Source of the DNA: Pseudomonas sp. ANT_H12B | GTDB lineage: Bacteria > Pseudomonadota > Gammaproteobacteria > Pseudomonadales > Pseudomonadaceae | Direction of reading: 5' to 3' | DNA: 37,504 nt | Assembly: GCF_008369325.1 (NCBI RefSeq) | Contig: NZ_VOBI01000031.1 | Span: 1 to 37,504 of the forward strand | Part shown: in pieces, positions 24,900 to 33,506 of the stretch | Layout of the letters: the number at the start of each line of letters is the position of its first letter | Position numbering within the stretch: the first letter of the stretch is position 1 | Program-made: the position numbers and the translations under genes | Notes under the pieces: model-generated | Database searches by the model: none | Seen by the model: only the letters and a program-made list of their open reading frames with translations | Told to the model about the DNA's origin: nothing

Positions 24900-26566
24900 T
24901 GGTCCAGGAAGCAATGTCCGAGCGCGCGCTCATTCTCGCGCCGCTGGGACGCGACAGCCAGATTGCGCTGATGATGCTCAACGAAGCCGGCTACAACGGG
25001 GTGATCACTCGGGATCTGGTCGGGTTGTGCCGCGAGCTGGTTCAAGGCGCAGGCTTGCTGCTGATTTCCTCCGAAGCCCTGATGTGCGGTGATCTTGAGC
25101 CGCTGCTTGGTCTGATCGAGCAACAACCAGCCTGGTCGGACCTGCCGATCGTTTTGCTGACCTACCACGGCGGCCCGGAGCAGAACCCGGCTTCGCGATT
25201 CGGTCCGCAACTGGGCAACGTGACCTTTCTTGAGCGCCCTTTTCATCCGGTGACATTGATCAGTCTGGTGACCACCGCGTTGCGCGGACGTCGACGACAG
25301 TACGAAGCCAGGGACCGGCTGGTTGACCTGAGTCAAAGCGAACTGCGCTTGCAAAACACCCTCGAAACCCTCGAACAGCAAGTCGAGGAACGTACCGCTC
25401 AGCTGCGACACAACGAAGAAGTCCTGCGCCAGTCACAGAAAATGGAAGCAGTCGGCCAACTCACCGGCGGCATTGCCCACGACTTCAACAGCATGCTGAC
25501 CGGCATTATCGGCAGCCTGGAGTTACTGCGCCGGCGCCTGGCGCGTGGACGCACCGAGGATCTGGAAAGCCTGATCGACCTGGGGGTGACCTCAGCCAAT
25601 CGCGCGGCGGGCCTGACCCACCGTTTGCTGGCGTTTTCCCGGCGCCAGTCGCTGGATTCCAAACCCGTGGAAATGAACACCCTGGTGGTCTCCATGGGCG
25701 AATTACTGCAACGCAGCATCAACGAAAGTATTCAGCTGGACATGCAGCTAAGCGAGCAATTGTGGGTAGCCGAAGCCGACCCCAATCAACTGGAAAGTGC
25801 CCTGCTCAATCTGGTGATCAATGCCCGCGATGCGATGCCCGACGGTGGCCAGCTGTCGGTGAAAACCTTTAATCAACACCTGGACAGTGGCTTCACAGCC
25901 GCTCAGAGCAACCTCGAACCGGGCGATTACGTGGTGCTGAGCGTGACAGACACCGGGTGTGGCATGCCGCAAAGCATCATCAACCGTGTCTTCGACCCGT
26001 TTTTCACCACCAAGCCGATCGGCCAGGGAACCGGTCTTGGGCTGTCGATGATCTATGGCTTCAGCAAGCAATCGCGCGGCCACGTGGCCATTCACAGTGA
26101 AGTAGGAGAAGGCACCACGGTGAGTCTGTTTCTGCCGCGTTTCGGTGGCGATTTGCCTCAGGACAACCCGGTAGACGTCCCGCACGCGTTGTTCGCGCAG
26201 AACGGTGAAACGGTGCTGATCGTCGAGGACGATCCGGCGGTGCGGGTATTGGTCAGTACCGTGTTGAGTGATCTGGGCTATGCGTTCGTCGAGGCCGGCG
26301 ATGCCGACAGCGCGGTGCCGATACTCGATTCCGCGCAGCGTATCGATCTATTGATCAGCGACGTGGGATTGCCCGGTATGAACGGCCGGCAACTAGCGGA
26401 AATCGGCCGGCAGTACCGGCCTGATCTCAAGGTGCTGTTCATTACCGGCTACGCCGAACATGCGGCGGTGCGCGGTGGTTTCCTTGATCCGGGCATGCAG
26501 ATGATCACCAAACCGTTCACCTTCGACCTGTTGACGGCGAAGGTGCGGGAAATGATCCGGATCTGA
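24899..26566 (+). CDS. Hybrid histidine kinase: pseudo-receiver, HisKA, HATPase, receiver
   Basis: About 555 residues. The N-terminal 125 look like a receiver fold (RALILAPLGRDSQIALMMLN, LPIVLLTYHGG, FLERPFHPVTLI) but where the phospho-aspartate should be it reads LLLISSEAL, so it is a likely pseudo-receiver. Then a coiled coil (about 140-180), the H-box GGIAHDFNSMLTG (His about 194), the N-box LLNLVINARDAMPDGG, G1 VTDTGCGMP, F-box DPFFTTK, G2 GTGLGLSMIYG, and a C-terminal receiver with LIVEDDP and the acceptor in SDVGLPGMNG. The H-box form is that of the HisKA family with HATPase_c typical of Pseudomonas hybrid kinases. Start overlaps the KaiC-like stop (TGATG); an ATG at 24914 with AGGA upstream is an alternative. 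No membrane span: a cytosolic kinase probably coupled to the KaiC-like protein. Confidence 0.88.
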   Translation: MVQEAMSERALILAPLGRDSQIALMMLNEAGYNGVITRDLVGLCRELVQGAGLLLISSEALMCGDLEPLLGLIEQQPAWSDLPIVLLTYHGGPEQNPASRFGPQLGNVTFLERPFHPVTLISLVTTALRGRRRQYEARDRLVDLSQSELRLQNTLETLEQQVEERTAQLRHNEEVLRQSQKMEAVGQLTGGIAHDFNSMLTGIIGSLELLRRRLARGRTEDLESLIDLGVTSANRAAGLTHRLLAFSRRQSLDSKPVEMNTLVVSMGELLQRSINESIQLDMQLSEQLWVAEADPNQLESALLNLVINARDAMPDGGQLSVKTFNQHLDSGFTAAQSNLEPGDYVVLSVTDTGCGMPQSIINRVFDPFFTTKPIGQGTGLGLSMIYGFSKQSRGHVAIHSEVGEGTTVSLFLPRFGGDLPQDNPVDVPHALFAQNGETVLIVEDDPAVRVLVSTVLSDLGYAFVEAGDADSAVPILDSAQRIDLLISDVGLPGMNGRQLAEIGRQYRPDLKVLFITGYAEHAAVRGGFLDPGMQMITKPFTFDLLTAKVREMIRI

Positions 26567-26574
26567 AAATCCCC

Positions 26575-26685
26575 GTAGCTGCCGAAGGCAGCGTTCGGGC
26601 GCGCAGCGACCCCTGAACCGGGCTGCCCACATCCCGTCCCCTGGCGAAGACTTCGTCCTCGAACGCAGCCTTCGGCTGCTGCTAC
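26575..26685. repeat. Large inverted repeat with GCTGCCGAAGGCAGCG-type hairpins
   Basis: GTAGCTGCCGAAGGCAGCGT TCG at 26575-26597 and, inverted, CGAACGCAGCCTTCGGCTGC TGCTAC at 26660-26685, between two convergent genes. The arms resemble a second intergenic repeat family common in fluorescent pseudomonads (GTAGGAGCTGCCGAAGGCTG-like). It could end transcription from both sides. Confidence 0.7.
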
Positions 26686-26700
26686 ACCGGACCGGTGTTC

Positions 26701-27078
26701 TTACGAGAGCATTTCCTGCATCAGTTCCTGCAGCACATCCAGATCGAACGGCTTGCCCAGGATCGGCGCTTTTCGCGTGATCGGGCTGTCCGTCTCGCGG
26801 ATTTCCTGCGGATAACCACTGATGAAAATCACCTTGAGCTCCGGTCGCAGCTTCACGGCGGGTTCGGCGATCTGAACGCCGGAGATGCCGCCCGGCAGGC
26901 GGAAATCGGTGATCATCATGTCCAGGTGCGGTTTGCTCGCGAGGATTTCAAAGGCCTGCTCACCGTTTTCGGCCTGCAATACCCGGTAGCCCTCACCCGA
27001 CAGATAGGCCGACAGGACCATCAAAATCGAGGGGTCATCTTCGACGATCAGTACGACGTCTTGTGCATCTTCACTCAT
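26701..27078 (-). CDS. Single-domain response regulator (receiver only)
   Basis: A 125-residue CheY-like receiver: acidic pocket VLIVEDD (residues 13-15), phospho-acceptor Asp58 in MMITDFRLPGG, the Ser switch in VIFISGYP and the conserved Lys in ILGKPFDLD. No output domain. The ATG at 27078 follows AAAGG and gives MSEDAQDVV; the TTG at 27099 is less likely. It is the last gene of the minus-strand signalling operon, 77 bases after the receiver-kinase stop. Confidence 0.88.
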   Translation of the reverse strand: MSEDAQDVVLIVEDDPSILMVLSAYLSGEGYRVLQAENGEQAFEILASKPHLDMMITDFRLPGGISGVQIAEPAVKLRPELKVIFISGYPQEIRETDSPITRKAPILGKPFDLDVLQELMQEMLS

Positions 27079-27155
27079 GGGAAGCCTTTGTTCGGTCAAT
27101 AGCTGCTGATACGACCGTGGGGTCGATCAGAGGTTGCGTTTATCCGGCTGTTTTC

Positions 27156-28337
27156 CTACAGCGGCAGACAAACGCGAAACAAGGCGCCTTCGCCAATCCG
27201 GCTTTCGACGGTGATGGAGCCGCCATGGGCGGCCACAATTTGTTCGGAAATAAACAATCCCAGGCCTAATCCCGCCACGGCGTGTTTGGCCGTGACTCGC
27301 TCAAACTGCTGGAAAATACGCTTCTGATTCTCTTCGCTAATGCCGATCCCGAGATCGCGCACTTCCACCAGCGCCTGATTGTGCTCACTGTACACCTTCA
27401 CGGTGATCGGACTCTTGGCGCCGTAACGCAATGCATTGGTCATCAGGTTGGAGATCACCTGTTCGAGGCGAAATTCGTCCCAGTGCCCCATCACCGGTTG
27501 CTCGGCTTGCAGGGTTACCGAGGACTCGGCGGCATCGATCTGCGGAGCGAAGTTGTGTAACAAATTGCGAACCAGCGTCGCGAGATCGAAGTGCTTGGGT
27601 CGAATCGACAACTTGCCAGTACGGATTCGCGACACATCGAGCATGTCTTCGATCAAGCGAATCAGACTTTTGATCTGCCGTTCGTCACGGTCGACCATGG
27701 CGTGCATCTTGTCCAGGGTAAATGCGGCGGCGTTATCTCGCGCCAAATGCATCTTGCGCAGCTGGGTTTCGAGGATCAGGCCATTGAGTGGCGTGCGGAC
27801 TTCGTGCGCGACGATGGACATGAAGTCATCGCGCATGCGCACCGCTTGCTCCAGTTCCAGCTGCGTACTCTGCAATTGCTTGAGCAGCGCTTCCTGCTCG
27901 CGGCGGCTCTGCTCCAGCGCTTCAACCTGCTGTTTCATTTCCTTGCTTTGGCGGTACAGCTCGACGAAGACGTTGACCTTGCTCTTGACCGCGTGGATGT
28001 CCAGCGGTTTGTAGAGGAAATCCACGGCACCGCTTTCGTAGCCCTTGAATGCATAGTTCAGCTCACGGCCGGCCGCACTGACAAACACAATCGGGATGTT
28101 CCGGGTCTTTTCCGTGCCGCGCATCAGCTCGGCCAGCTCAAAGCCATTCATGCCGGGCATCTGCACATCGAGAATGGCCATGGCGAATTCATGTTGCAGC
28201 AACAGCGACAAGGCTTCGTCAGCGGACAAGGCTTTGTAGACGATACGGTCTTCGCGTCTGATCAACGCTTCGAGCGCCAACAAGTTCTCCGGCAGGTCGT
28301 CGACGATCAACAATTTGGCTTGGATAGTACTTAGCAT
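27156..28337 (-). CDS. Receiver-histidine kinase (REC-HisKA-HATPase)
   Basis: 393 residues. An N-terminal receiver (LLIVDDLPENLLALEALI, Asp57 in AILDVQMPGMNG, Lys110 in FLYKPLD), then a coiled coil (about 125-170), HisKA with His178 in DFMSIVAHEVRTPLNGL, N-box QVISNLMTNALRYG, G1 VRDLGIGI, F-box IFQQFER and G2 GLGLGLFI. No membrane span, so it receives its signal through its own receiver, presumably from another kinase of the cluster. The start overlaps the CheB-domain gene stop by seven bases. Confidence 0.9.
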   Translation of the reverse strand: MLSTIQAKLLIVDDLPENLLALEALIRREDRIVYKALSADEALSLLLQHEFAMAILDVQMPGMNGFELAELMRGTEKTRNIPIVFVSAAGRELNYAFKGYESGAVDFLYKPLDIHAVKSKVNVFVELYRQSKEMKQQVEALEQSRREQEALLKQLQSTQLELEQAVRMRDDFMSIVAHEVRTPLNGLILETQLRKMHLARDNAAAFTLDKMHAMVDRDERQIKSLIRLIEDMLDVSRIRTGKLSIRPKHFDLATLVRNLLHNFAPQIDAAESSVTLQAEQPVMGHWDEFRLEQVISNLMTNALRYGAKSPITVKVYSEHNQALVEVRDLGIGISEENQKRIFQQFERVTAKHAVAGLGLGLFISEQIVAAHGGSITVESRIGEGALFRVCLPL

Positions 28338-28924
28338 GCGATTCGTTCCAGCTCGACAAGCAGACGGCCGATGCCGCGTATAGGGAGAATGTGGTCCGGC
28401 TGGCGTATATCAAGTGCTGCCTGAGGCATGGTCGCGACCTGGGCTTCGTCCGGGTCCTGCACGATGGTCAGGCCGCCACGGTGCTTGACCTTGGCCAGGC
28501 CACTGGCGCCGTCGCGGTTGGCGCCGGTCAACAGCACCGCGGCCAGCGTCGGGCCATAGGCATCGGCCGCCGACTCGAACAGGTAATCGATGGCAGGTCG
28601 CGAATGATGCACACGGTCTTCCAGGCTCAAGGAAAAAGTCCGGTCCTGTTCCACCGACAAGTGATAACCGGGCGCGGCAAAATACAGCGTTCCTGCTTCG
28701 ACCAGCGTTTTGTCATGGGCCTCCAGAACAGGCATGGACACCCGCCGTGCGAACACTTCGGCCAGTTGGCTGCGGCGCTCATCAGGCAAATGCAGCACCA
28801 CGATGATCGGCAACACAAAACCTTCGCGCAACGGGCCAAGGATATTCAGCAACGCCTCCACACCACCGGCCGAGGCGCCGATCACAATCGCTTCTATAGA
28901 AGGCAACCCCACTGCACTGTTCAT
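28331..28924 (-). CDS. Stand-alone CheB-type protein-glutamate methylesterase domain
   Basis: 197 residues with only the CheB catalytic domain. The Ser-His-Asp triad is visible: Ser18 in VIGASAGGVEA, His45 in IIVVLHLPDER and Asp138 in LLTGANRDGASGL. The N-terminal receiver that normally gates CheB is absent. In chemotaxis CheB removes methyl groups from receptors; here there is no receptor gene nearby, so the substrate is unknown, with the CHASE3 kinase of the operon a candidate. The ATG at 28924 overlaps the CheR stop (ATGA), and the 3' end overlaps the receiver-kinase gene. Confidence 0.9.
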   Translation of the reverse strand: MNSAVGLPSIEAIVIGASAGGVEALLNILGPLREGFVLPIIVVLHLPDERRSQLAEVFARRVSMPVLEAHDKTLVEAGTLYFAAPGYHLSVEQDRTFSLSLEDRVHHSRPAIDYLFESAADAYGPTLAAVLLTGANRDGASGLAKVKHRGGLTIVQDPDEAQVATMPQAALDIRQPDHILPIRGIGRLLVELERIAC

Positions 28925-29754
28925 GATTTGCGGTAGATCCGTTCTTGTTTGACCAAGGGCTCGAACTGCTTGCCATAGCCCGAAAAAACCGGGGTTTCCT
29001 TGCTGCCCAGCACCAGGAAACCACGGTGACAAAGGGACTCGTGGAACAAGCCAAATGCGCGATCTTGAAGTTTTTTATTGAAGTAAATCAAAACATTACG
29101 ACACGAAATTAATTGGGTTTCTGAAAAGACACTGTCGGTTGCCAGGCTGTGATCGGCGAAGGTCACGTTCTCACACAACGTCTTGTCGAAAATCGCGAAG
29201 CCATACGCCGCCGTATAGTAGTCGGCGAACGAACGCTGGCCACCTGCCTGCTGGTAGTTATGAGTGTAGGCGCGGACATTCTCCATAGAGAAAATCCCTT
29301 GCTTGGCTTTTTCCAGTGAGCGCGGATTGATGTCGGTGGCGTAGATGATGGTGCGATCGAGCAAGCCTTCTTCGCGCAGCAGAATGGCCATCGAATAGAC
29401 CTCTTCACCGGTGCTGCAACCGGCGATCCAGATCTTGATCGAGGGGTAAGTCTTGAGCAGCGGCACCACTTCCTTGCGGATCGCCAGGAAATGCGAAGGG
29501 TCGCGAAACATTTCGCTGACCGGGATCGTCAGCAGTTGCAACAACTGCATGAACGCCGTCGGGTCGTGCAGGACCTTTTCCTGTAACGCTGAAATGGTCG
29601 TGCACTCGAACTGGCTCAACGCGTGATTGACCCGGCGCTTGATCGAAGCGCCGGAGTAATCGCGAAAGTCGTAGCTGTACTTTAGGTAGATCGCCTCGAT
29701 CAACAAGCGAATTTCGATTTCGCTATTTCGCTCCACTGAAAAATTTCGTTCCAC
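28921..29754 (-). CDS. CheR-type methyltransferase
   Basis: About 277 residues. The N-terminal CheR helical domain (YDFRDYSGASIKRRVNHALS), then the SAM-binding domain with IKIWIAGCSTGEEVYSMAIL, IIYATDINPRSLEKAKQGIF and the late motif QLISCRNVLIYFNKKLQDRA. CheR transfers methyl groups from SAM to receptor glutamates; in this operon it pairs with CheB but no MCP is present. It has no ATG near the N-terminus: GTG at 29754 makes a TAGTG overlap with the preceding kinase stop and was chosen; GTG at 29736 or 29781 are alternatives. Translational coupling seems likely. Confidence 0.88.
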   Translation of the reverse strand: MERNFSVERNSEIEIRLLIEAIYLKYSYDFRDYSGASIKRRVNHALSQFECTTISALQEKVLHDPTAFMQLLQLLTIPVSEMFRDPSHFLAIRKEVVPLLKTYPSIKIWIAGCSTGEEVYSMAILLREEGLLDRTIIYATDINPRSLEKAKQGIFSMENVRAYTHNYQQAGGQRSFADYYTAAYGFAIFDKTLCENVTFADHSLATDSVFSETQLISCRNVLIYFNKKLQDRAFGLFHESLCHRGFLVLGSKETPVFSGYGKQFEPLVKQERIYRKS

Positions 29755-32700
29755 TAAATGCGTTCCATCTTCGGTAACCACACGCGAATCAGCGAGAACA
29801 GGCGATCCAGGTCAATGGGCTTGGCCAGGTAATCATTGGAGCCCGCTTGCAGACAGCGCTCCTGATCGTCCTTCATGGCCTTGGCCGTCACCGCAATGAT
29901 CGGCAGTTTGCGCCAGCGCGGGTCCTTGCGGATTTCGATGGTGGCTTCGTAACCGTCCATTTCCGGCATCATCACGTCCATCAACACCAGATCGATGTCC
30001 TCGACTTCGTTCAGTTTTTCAATCGCCTCACGACCGTTCCGGCCGATGACCACGACTGCCCCTTTTTGCTCCAGTGCACTGGTGAGGGCAAAGATGTTGC
30101 GTACATCGTCGTCCACCAGCAGCACCTTGCGACCCTCAAACACCTTGTCGCGGCTGCGCGCGGTTTTGAGCATCCTCTGCCGTTCATGGGACAACCTGGA
30201 TTCGACTTTGTGCAGAAAGAGTGTCACCTCATCCAGCAAACGCTCGGGCGAGCGCGCGCCCTTGATGATGATCGAGCGCGAATACTTGCGCAGATCGGCC
30301 TCTTCGTCCCGGGTCAGGTTGCGCCCGGTGTAGACGATCACTGGAGGGAACGAGCAGATATCTTCCGTGGACATGCGCTTGAGCAGGTCGTTGCCGAGCA
30401 TGTCCGGTAGCTTCAGGTCGATGATCATGCAATCGAATATCGTCGTGCGCAGCAGGTCGAGCGCCTCCTGAGCAAAACCGACGGCGGTAATCTCGATGTC
30501 CTCGTCACCGATCAGGCGGGCAATACTGTCGCGCTGCAAGTCGTCGTCTTCCACCAGCAATACGCGTTTGACCTTCTGGGTCAGCTTGGCTTCGAGGCGG
30601 GCGAACACATCCTTGAGTTCTTCGCGAGTGGTCGGCTTGACCGCGTAACCGATAGCGCCCATGTGCATGGCGGCTTCGACCCGGTCTTCCACCGAGATCA
30701 CATGAACCGGAATGTGACGGGTTTCAGCATGCTCTTTCAGGCGCTGCAAGACCGTCAGCCCGGAGTGATCCGGCAGGCGCATGTCCAACAGAATGGCATC
30801 CGGGATGAACTCCTTGGCCAGGTCGTAACCTTCGTCCGCTCCGTGCGCCACCAGGCACTGATAACCCAGTTCATGCGCCAGGTCGTAGAGGATGTTCGCG
30901 AAATTCGGTTCGTCTTCCACTACCAGAATGCAGCGCGTAGCGAATGGCAACTTGGTGCGATCATCGTCGAAACGGGGAATATCGATCTCGGCAATCAACG
31001 GCACCAGCAGGGCCGGAGCCACTTTCGGTGTCGCAGCAACCGGTGAAGCCTTCATCGGCTCGACAGGCGCCTCGCCCGGTTCAACGTATTGCAGCGGCAA
31101 GACCAGGGTGAACACGCTGCCCTGCCCTGGCTCGCTGGTGACACTGATGGAACCACCCAGCAAAGCGGCCAGATCTCGGGAAATCGACAAACCCAGACCG
31201 GTGCCGCCGTAACGGCGATTGGTGGTGCCATCGGCCTGACGGAACGCCTCGAAAATGCTTTCCTGCTGATCCTCGGCGATGCCGATTCCAGAATCGCGGA
31301 CAATAAAGGCAATGCCTTCTTTTTGCTGACCGGCAACGGTCAGGCTGACGGTACCCTTTTCTGTGAACTTCACCGCGTTCGACAACAGGTTCTTGAGGAC
31401 CTGCTCCAGGCGCTGACGATCGGTAAACATCATCAACGGCGTGTCGGGCTGCAATTCGACCTGGAACTGCAGTTTCTTGTCCGCAGCCAATGGTTCGAAC
31501 ATCCCGCGCAAGCCGTCCACCAGACGGGCGACGTTGGTGTTTTCCGGGCGCATTTCAAGCTTGCCGGCCTCAACCTTGGAAATGTCGAGAATGTCGTTGA
31601 TCAGGTTGAGCAAGTCATTGCCGGCGGAGTAGATCGACTCGGCGAACTTGACCTGCTCGGCACTGAGATTTTCCTGGGGGTTTTCCGCCAGCAACTTGGC
31701 CAGGATCAACGAACTGTTCAGCGGCGTGCGCAGTTCATGGGACATGTTGGCGAGGAATTCGGATTTGTATTTGCTGGAGCGCTGCAACTCTTCGGCGCGC
31801 TCTTCGAGCTGGGTCTGGGCCTGATTCAGTTCAGTGTTCTTCAGGTCCATGGCGTCACGTTGATCGGCGAGGATCTGCGCCTGCTCGGCGAGTTGTTCGT
31901 TGGTCTGCTCCAACTCGACCTGCTGGGTCTCCAGATGAGCCTGGGATTCCTTGAGAATCCGCGACTGCTCTTCCAGCTCCTCGTTGGCGGTCTTGAGTTC
32001 TTCCTGCTGAACTTGCAGCTCTTCGTTGAGCTGCTGGGTTTCAGCCAGTACCTCCTGCAAGCGCTGGCGATAGCGAGCGGCTTCGATGGACGTGCCGATG
32101 TTGCCGGCAATTAGCTCGAGCAATTCGATGTCGCGGTCGTCCAGCGGGCGCAGGAAGCCCAGTTCGATTACGCCGTTGACCCGATCGTCGTCACTGGTCG
32201 GTACGACCAACACGCTATGGGGCAGCCCTTCACCCAGGCCAGAGCTGACTTTGAAATAATCGCTGGGTACGTTGTCGAGGCGGATCAAGCGAGCCTGTTG
32301 CGCCACCTGGCCAACAATTCCTTCGCCACTGTAAATCTGCTGTTCGAGCGCTTCCTGCTCACGAGAGAAACCGTATGACGCAACGCGGTTGAGGCCGCCG
32401 TGCTCTTCGCGAATATAAATAGCCGCCACGGCCGTGCCGAGGTACTGCGCGCAGAACTGCAGAATATTGCGGCCCAACACATTCAAGGACAACTGCCCCA
32501 GCACTTGCTCGGCCAGCTCGGTCTGACCATTGCGCAGCCAGGCTTGCTGTTCCAGGCGATGAGCACTGGCCTGTTGCGCCGCGAGGTTGGCGCTGTAACT
32601 TTGCGAAAGATTGAGTAGATCGCGACGGCCAATGTAGGCCAGCAACCCGCTGATACCGACGATGAACAACAGGTAAAGACAGACGCTCCAGATCGTGGTG

Positions 32701-33245
32701 CGGCGCACTTCCTCGTTGCGTGCGGTGCGCAACTGTTGCTCCATGTCGATCACGTCTTCGAATTGCTTGCGAATCTCGTCGGTCAGGCGCTTGCCCTGCC
32801 CGGCCTTGACCGCACTGCGATAATCACCGCTGTTACGCTGCAATTCGATCATCGTTTTCGCGTAAGTGGTCCACTCACCCTGCAAGGCCTCAAGCCTTTT
32901 CAACCGGTCGGTCTGCACCGGGTTGTCCGCAGTAAGGTCGAGCAAGGTGTTGAGGGCGACCTTGATTCTCGGCTTTGCGGTTTCGTAGGGTTCCAGGAAA
33001 TGCTCGTCACCCGTGAGCAGGAAGCCGCGCATTCCGGTTTCCAGATCGACGGTCAGCTTTATCGCCTCATTGGCGTTATTGATCACCCGGTCAGTGTGCT
33101 CGACCCACTGGGTCACCGACAGCAGATAAGTGATCAGCGAGACAAAGAACACCGCGCTGAGCACACCGACGCCCAACGGCAGGCTGACGTTGCGGCTCAG
33201 GAGTTTACGGAATCGTTGCTCATCAACCGAAGACGCAGAGGTCAT
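29754..33245 (-). CDS. CHASE3-GAF hybrid histidine kinase with three C-terminal receivers
   Basis: 1163 residues. Two membrane helices (about 22-44 and 184-206) flank a periplasmic CHASE3 domain (MRGFLLTGDEHFLEPY). Then a GAF domain (about 245-390; VASYGFSREQEALEQQIYSG), a long Glu/Gln-rich coiled coil (about 395-500), HisKA with His503 in EFLANMSHELRTPLNSS, HATPase (DSGIGIAED, GTGLGLSISRD), and three receivers. The acceptors are in LLDMRLPDHSG, IIDLKLPDMLG and LMDVMMPEMDG. First gene of the five-gene minus-strand operon; the ATG at 33245 follows AAGG. The architecture suits a membrane sensor with a multistep relay; the ligand is unknown. The frame is open to 33320, but that part would overlap the divergent promoter region. 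Confidence 0.92.
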   Translation of the reverse strand: MTSASSVDEQRFRKLLSRNVSLPLGVGVLSAVFFVSLITYLLSVTQWVEHTDRVINNANEAIKLTVDLETGMRGFLLTGDEHFLEPYETAKPRIKVALNTLLDLTADNPVQTDRLKRLEALQGEWTTYAKTMIELQRNSGDYRSAVKAGQGKRLTDEIRKQFEDVIDMEQQLRTARNEEVRRTTIWSVCLYLLFIVGISGLLAYIGRRDLLNLSQSYSANLAAQQASAHRLEQQAWLRNGQTELAEQVLGQLSLNVLGRNILQFCAQYLGTAVAAIYIREEHGGLNRVASYGFSREQEALEQQIYSGEGIVGQVAQQARLIRLDNVPSDYFKVSSGLGEGLPHSVLVVPTSDDDRVNGVIELGFLRPLDDRDIELLELIAGNIGTSIEAARYRQRLQEVLAETQQLNEELQVQQEELKTANEELEEQSRILKESQAHLETQQVELEQTNEQLAEQAQILADQRDAMDLKNTELNQAQTQLEERAEELQRSSKYKSEFLANMSHELRTPLNSSLILAKLLAENPQENLSAEQVKFAESIYSAGNDLLNLINDILDISKVEAGKLEMRPENTNVARLVDGLRGMFEPLAADKKLQFQVELQPDTPLMMFTDRQRLEQVLKNLLSNAVKFTEKGTVSLTVAGQQKEGIAFIVRDSGIGIAEDQQESIFEAFRQADGTTNRRYGGTGLGLSISRDLAALLGGSISVTSEPGQGSVFTLVLPLQYVEPGEAPVEPMKASPVAATPKVAPALLVPLIAEIDIPRFDDDRTKLPFATRCILVVEDEPNFANILYDLAHELGYQCLVAHGADEGYDLAKEFIPDAILLDMRLPDHSGLTVLQRLKEHAETRHIPVHVISVEDRVEAAMHMGAIGYAVKPTTREELKDVFARLEAKLTQKVKRVLLVEDDDLQRDSIARLIGDEDIEITAVGFAQEALDLLRTTIFDCMIIDLKLPDMLGNDLLKRMSTEDICSFPPVIVYTGRNLTRDEEADLRKYSRSIIIKGARSPERLLDEVTLFLHKVESRLSHERQRMLKTARSRDKVFEGRKVLLVDDDVRNIFALTSALEQKGAVVVIGRNGREAIEKLNEVEDIDLVLMDVMMPEMDGYEATIEIRKDPRWRKLPIIAVTAKAMKDDQERCLQAGSNDYLAKPIDLDRLFSLIRVWLPKMERI

Positions 33246-33506
33246 GGGGAGGCCTTGTCGAACTGTTGAAAACCACGGAGTTTGCCCCAAAAGTGGCGCC
33301 TTGATCCAATTTTCTGACACGTTTTCGCGCCAACTCCGACATTTAGCAGCTGCGGCCCAAAGGAGCGGTTATCCTTGCCACTTCTTGTGCGGCTATTCTT
33401 TTTTCCAGCGTTCTGGGGAACTTGTCGGGTCCCGTCGATTACTCAAGCAAGAGCCCGGCGATTTCGATCGACCGGCAACCACGAATTCAACTTTGAGAGC
33501 CCCACT

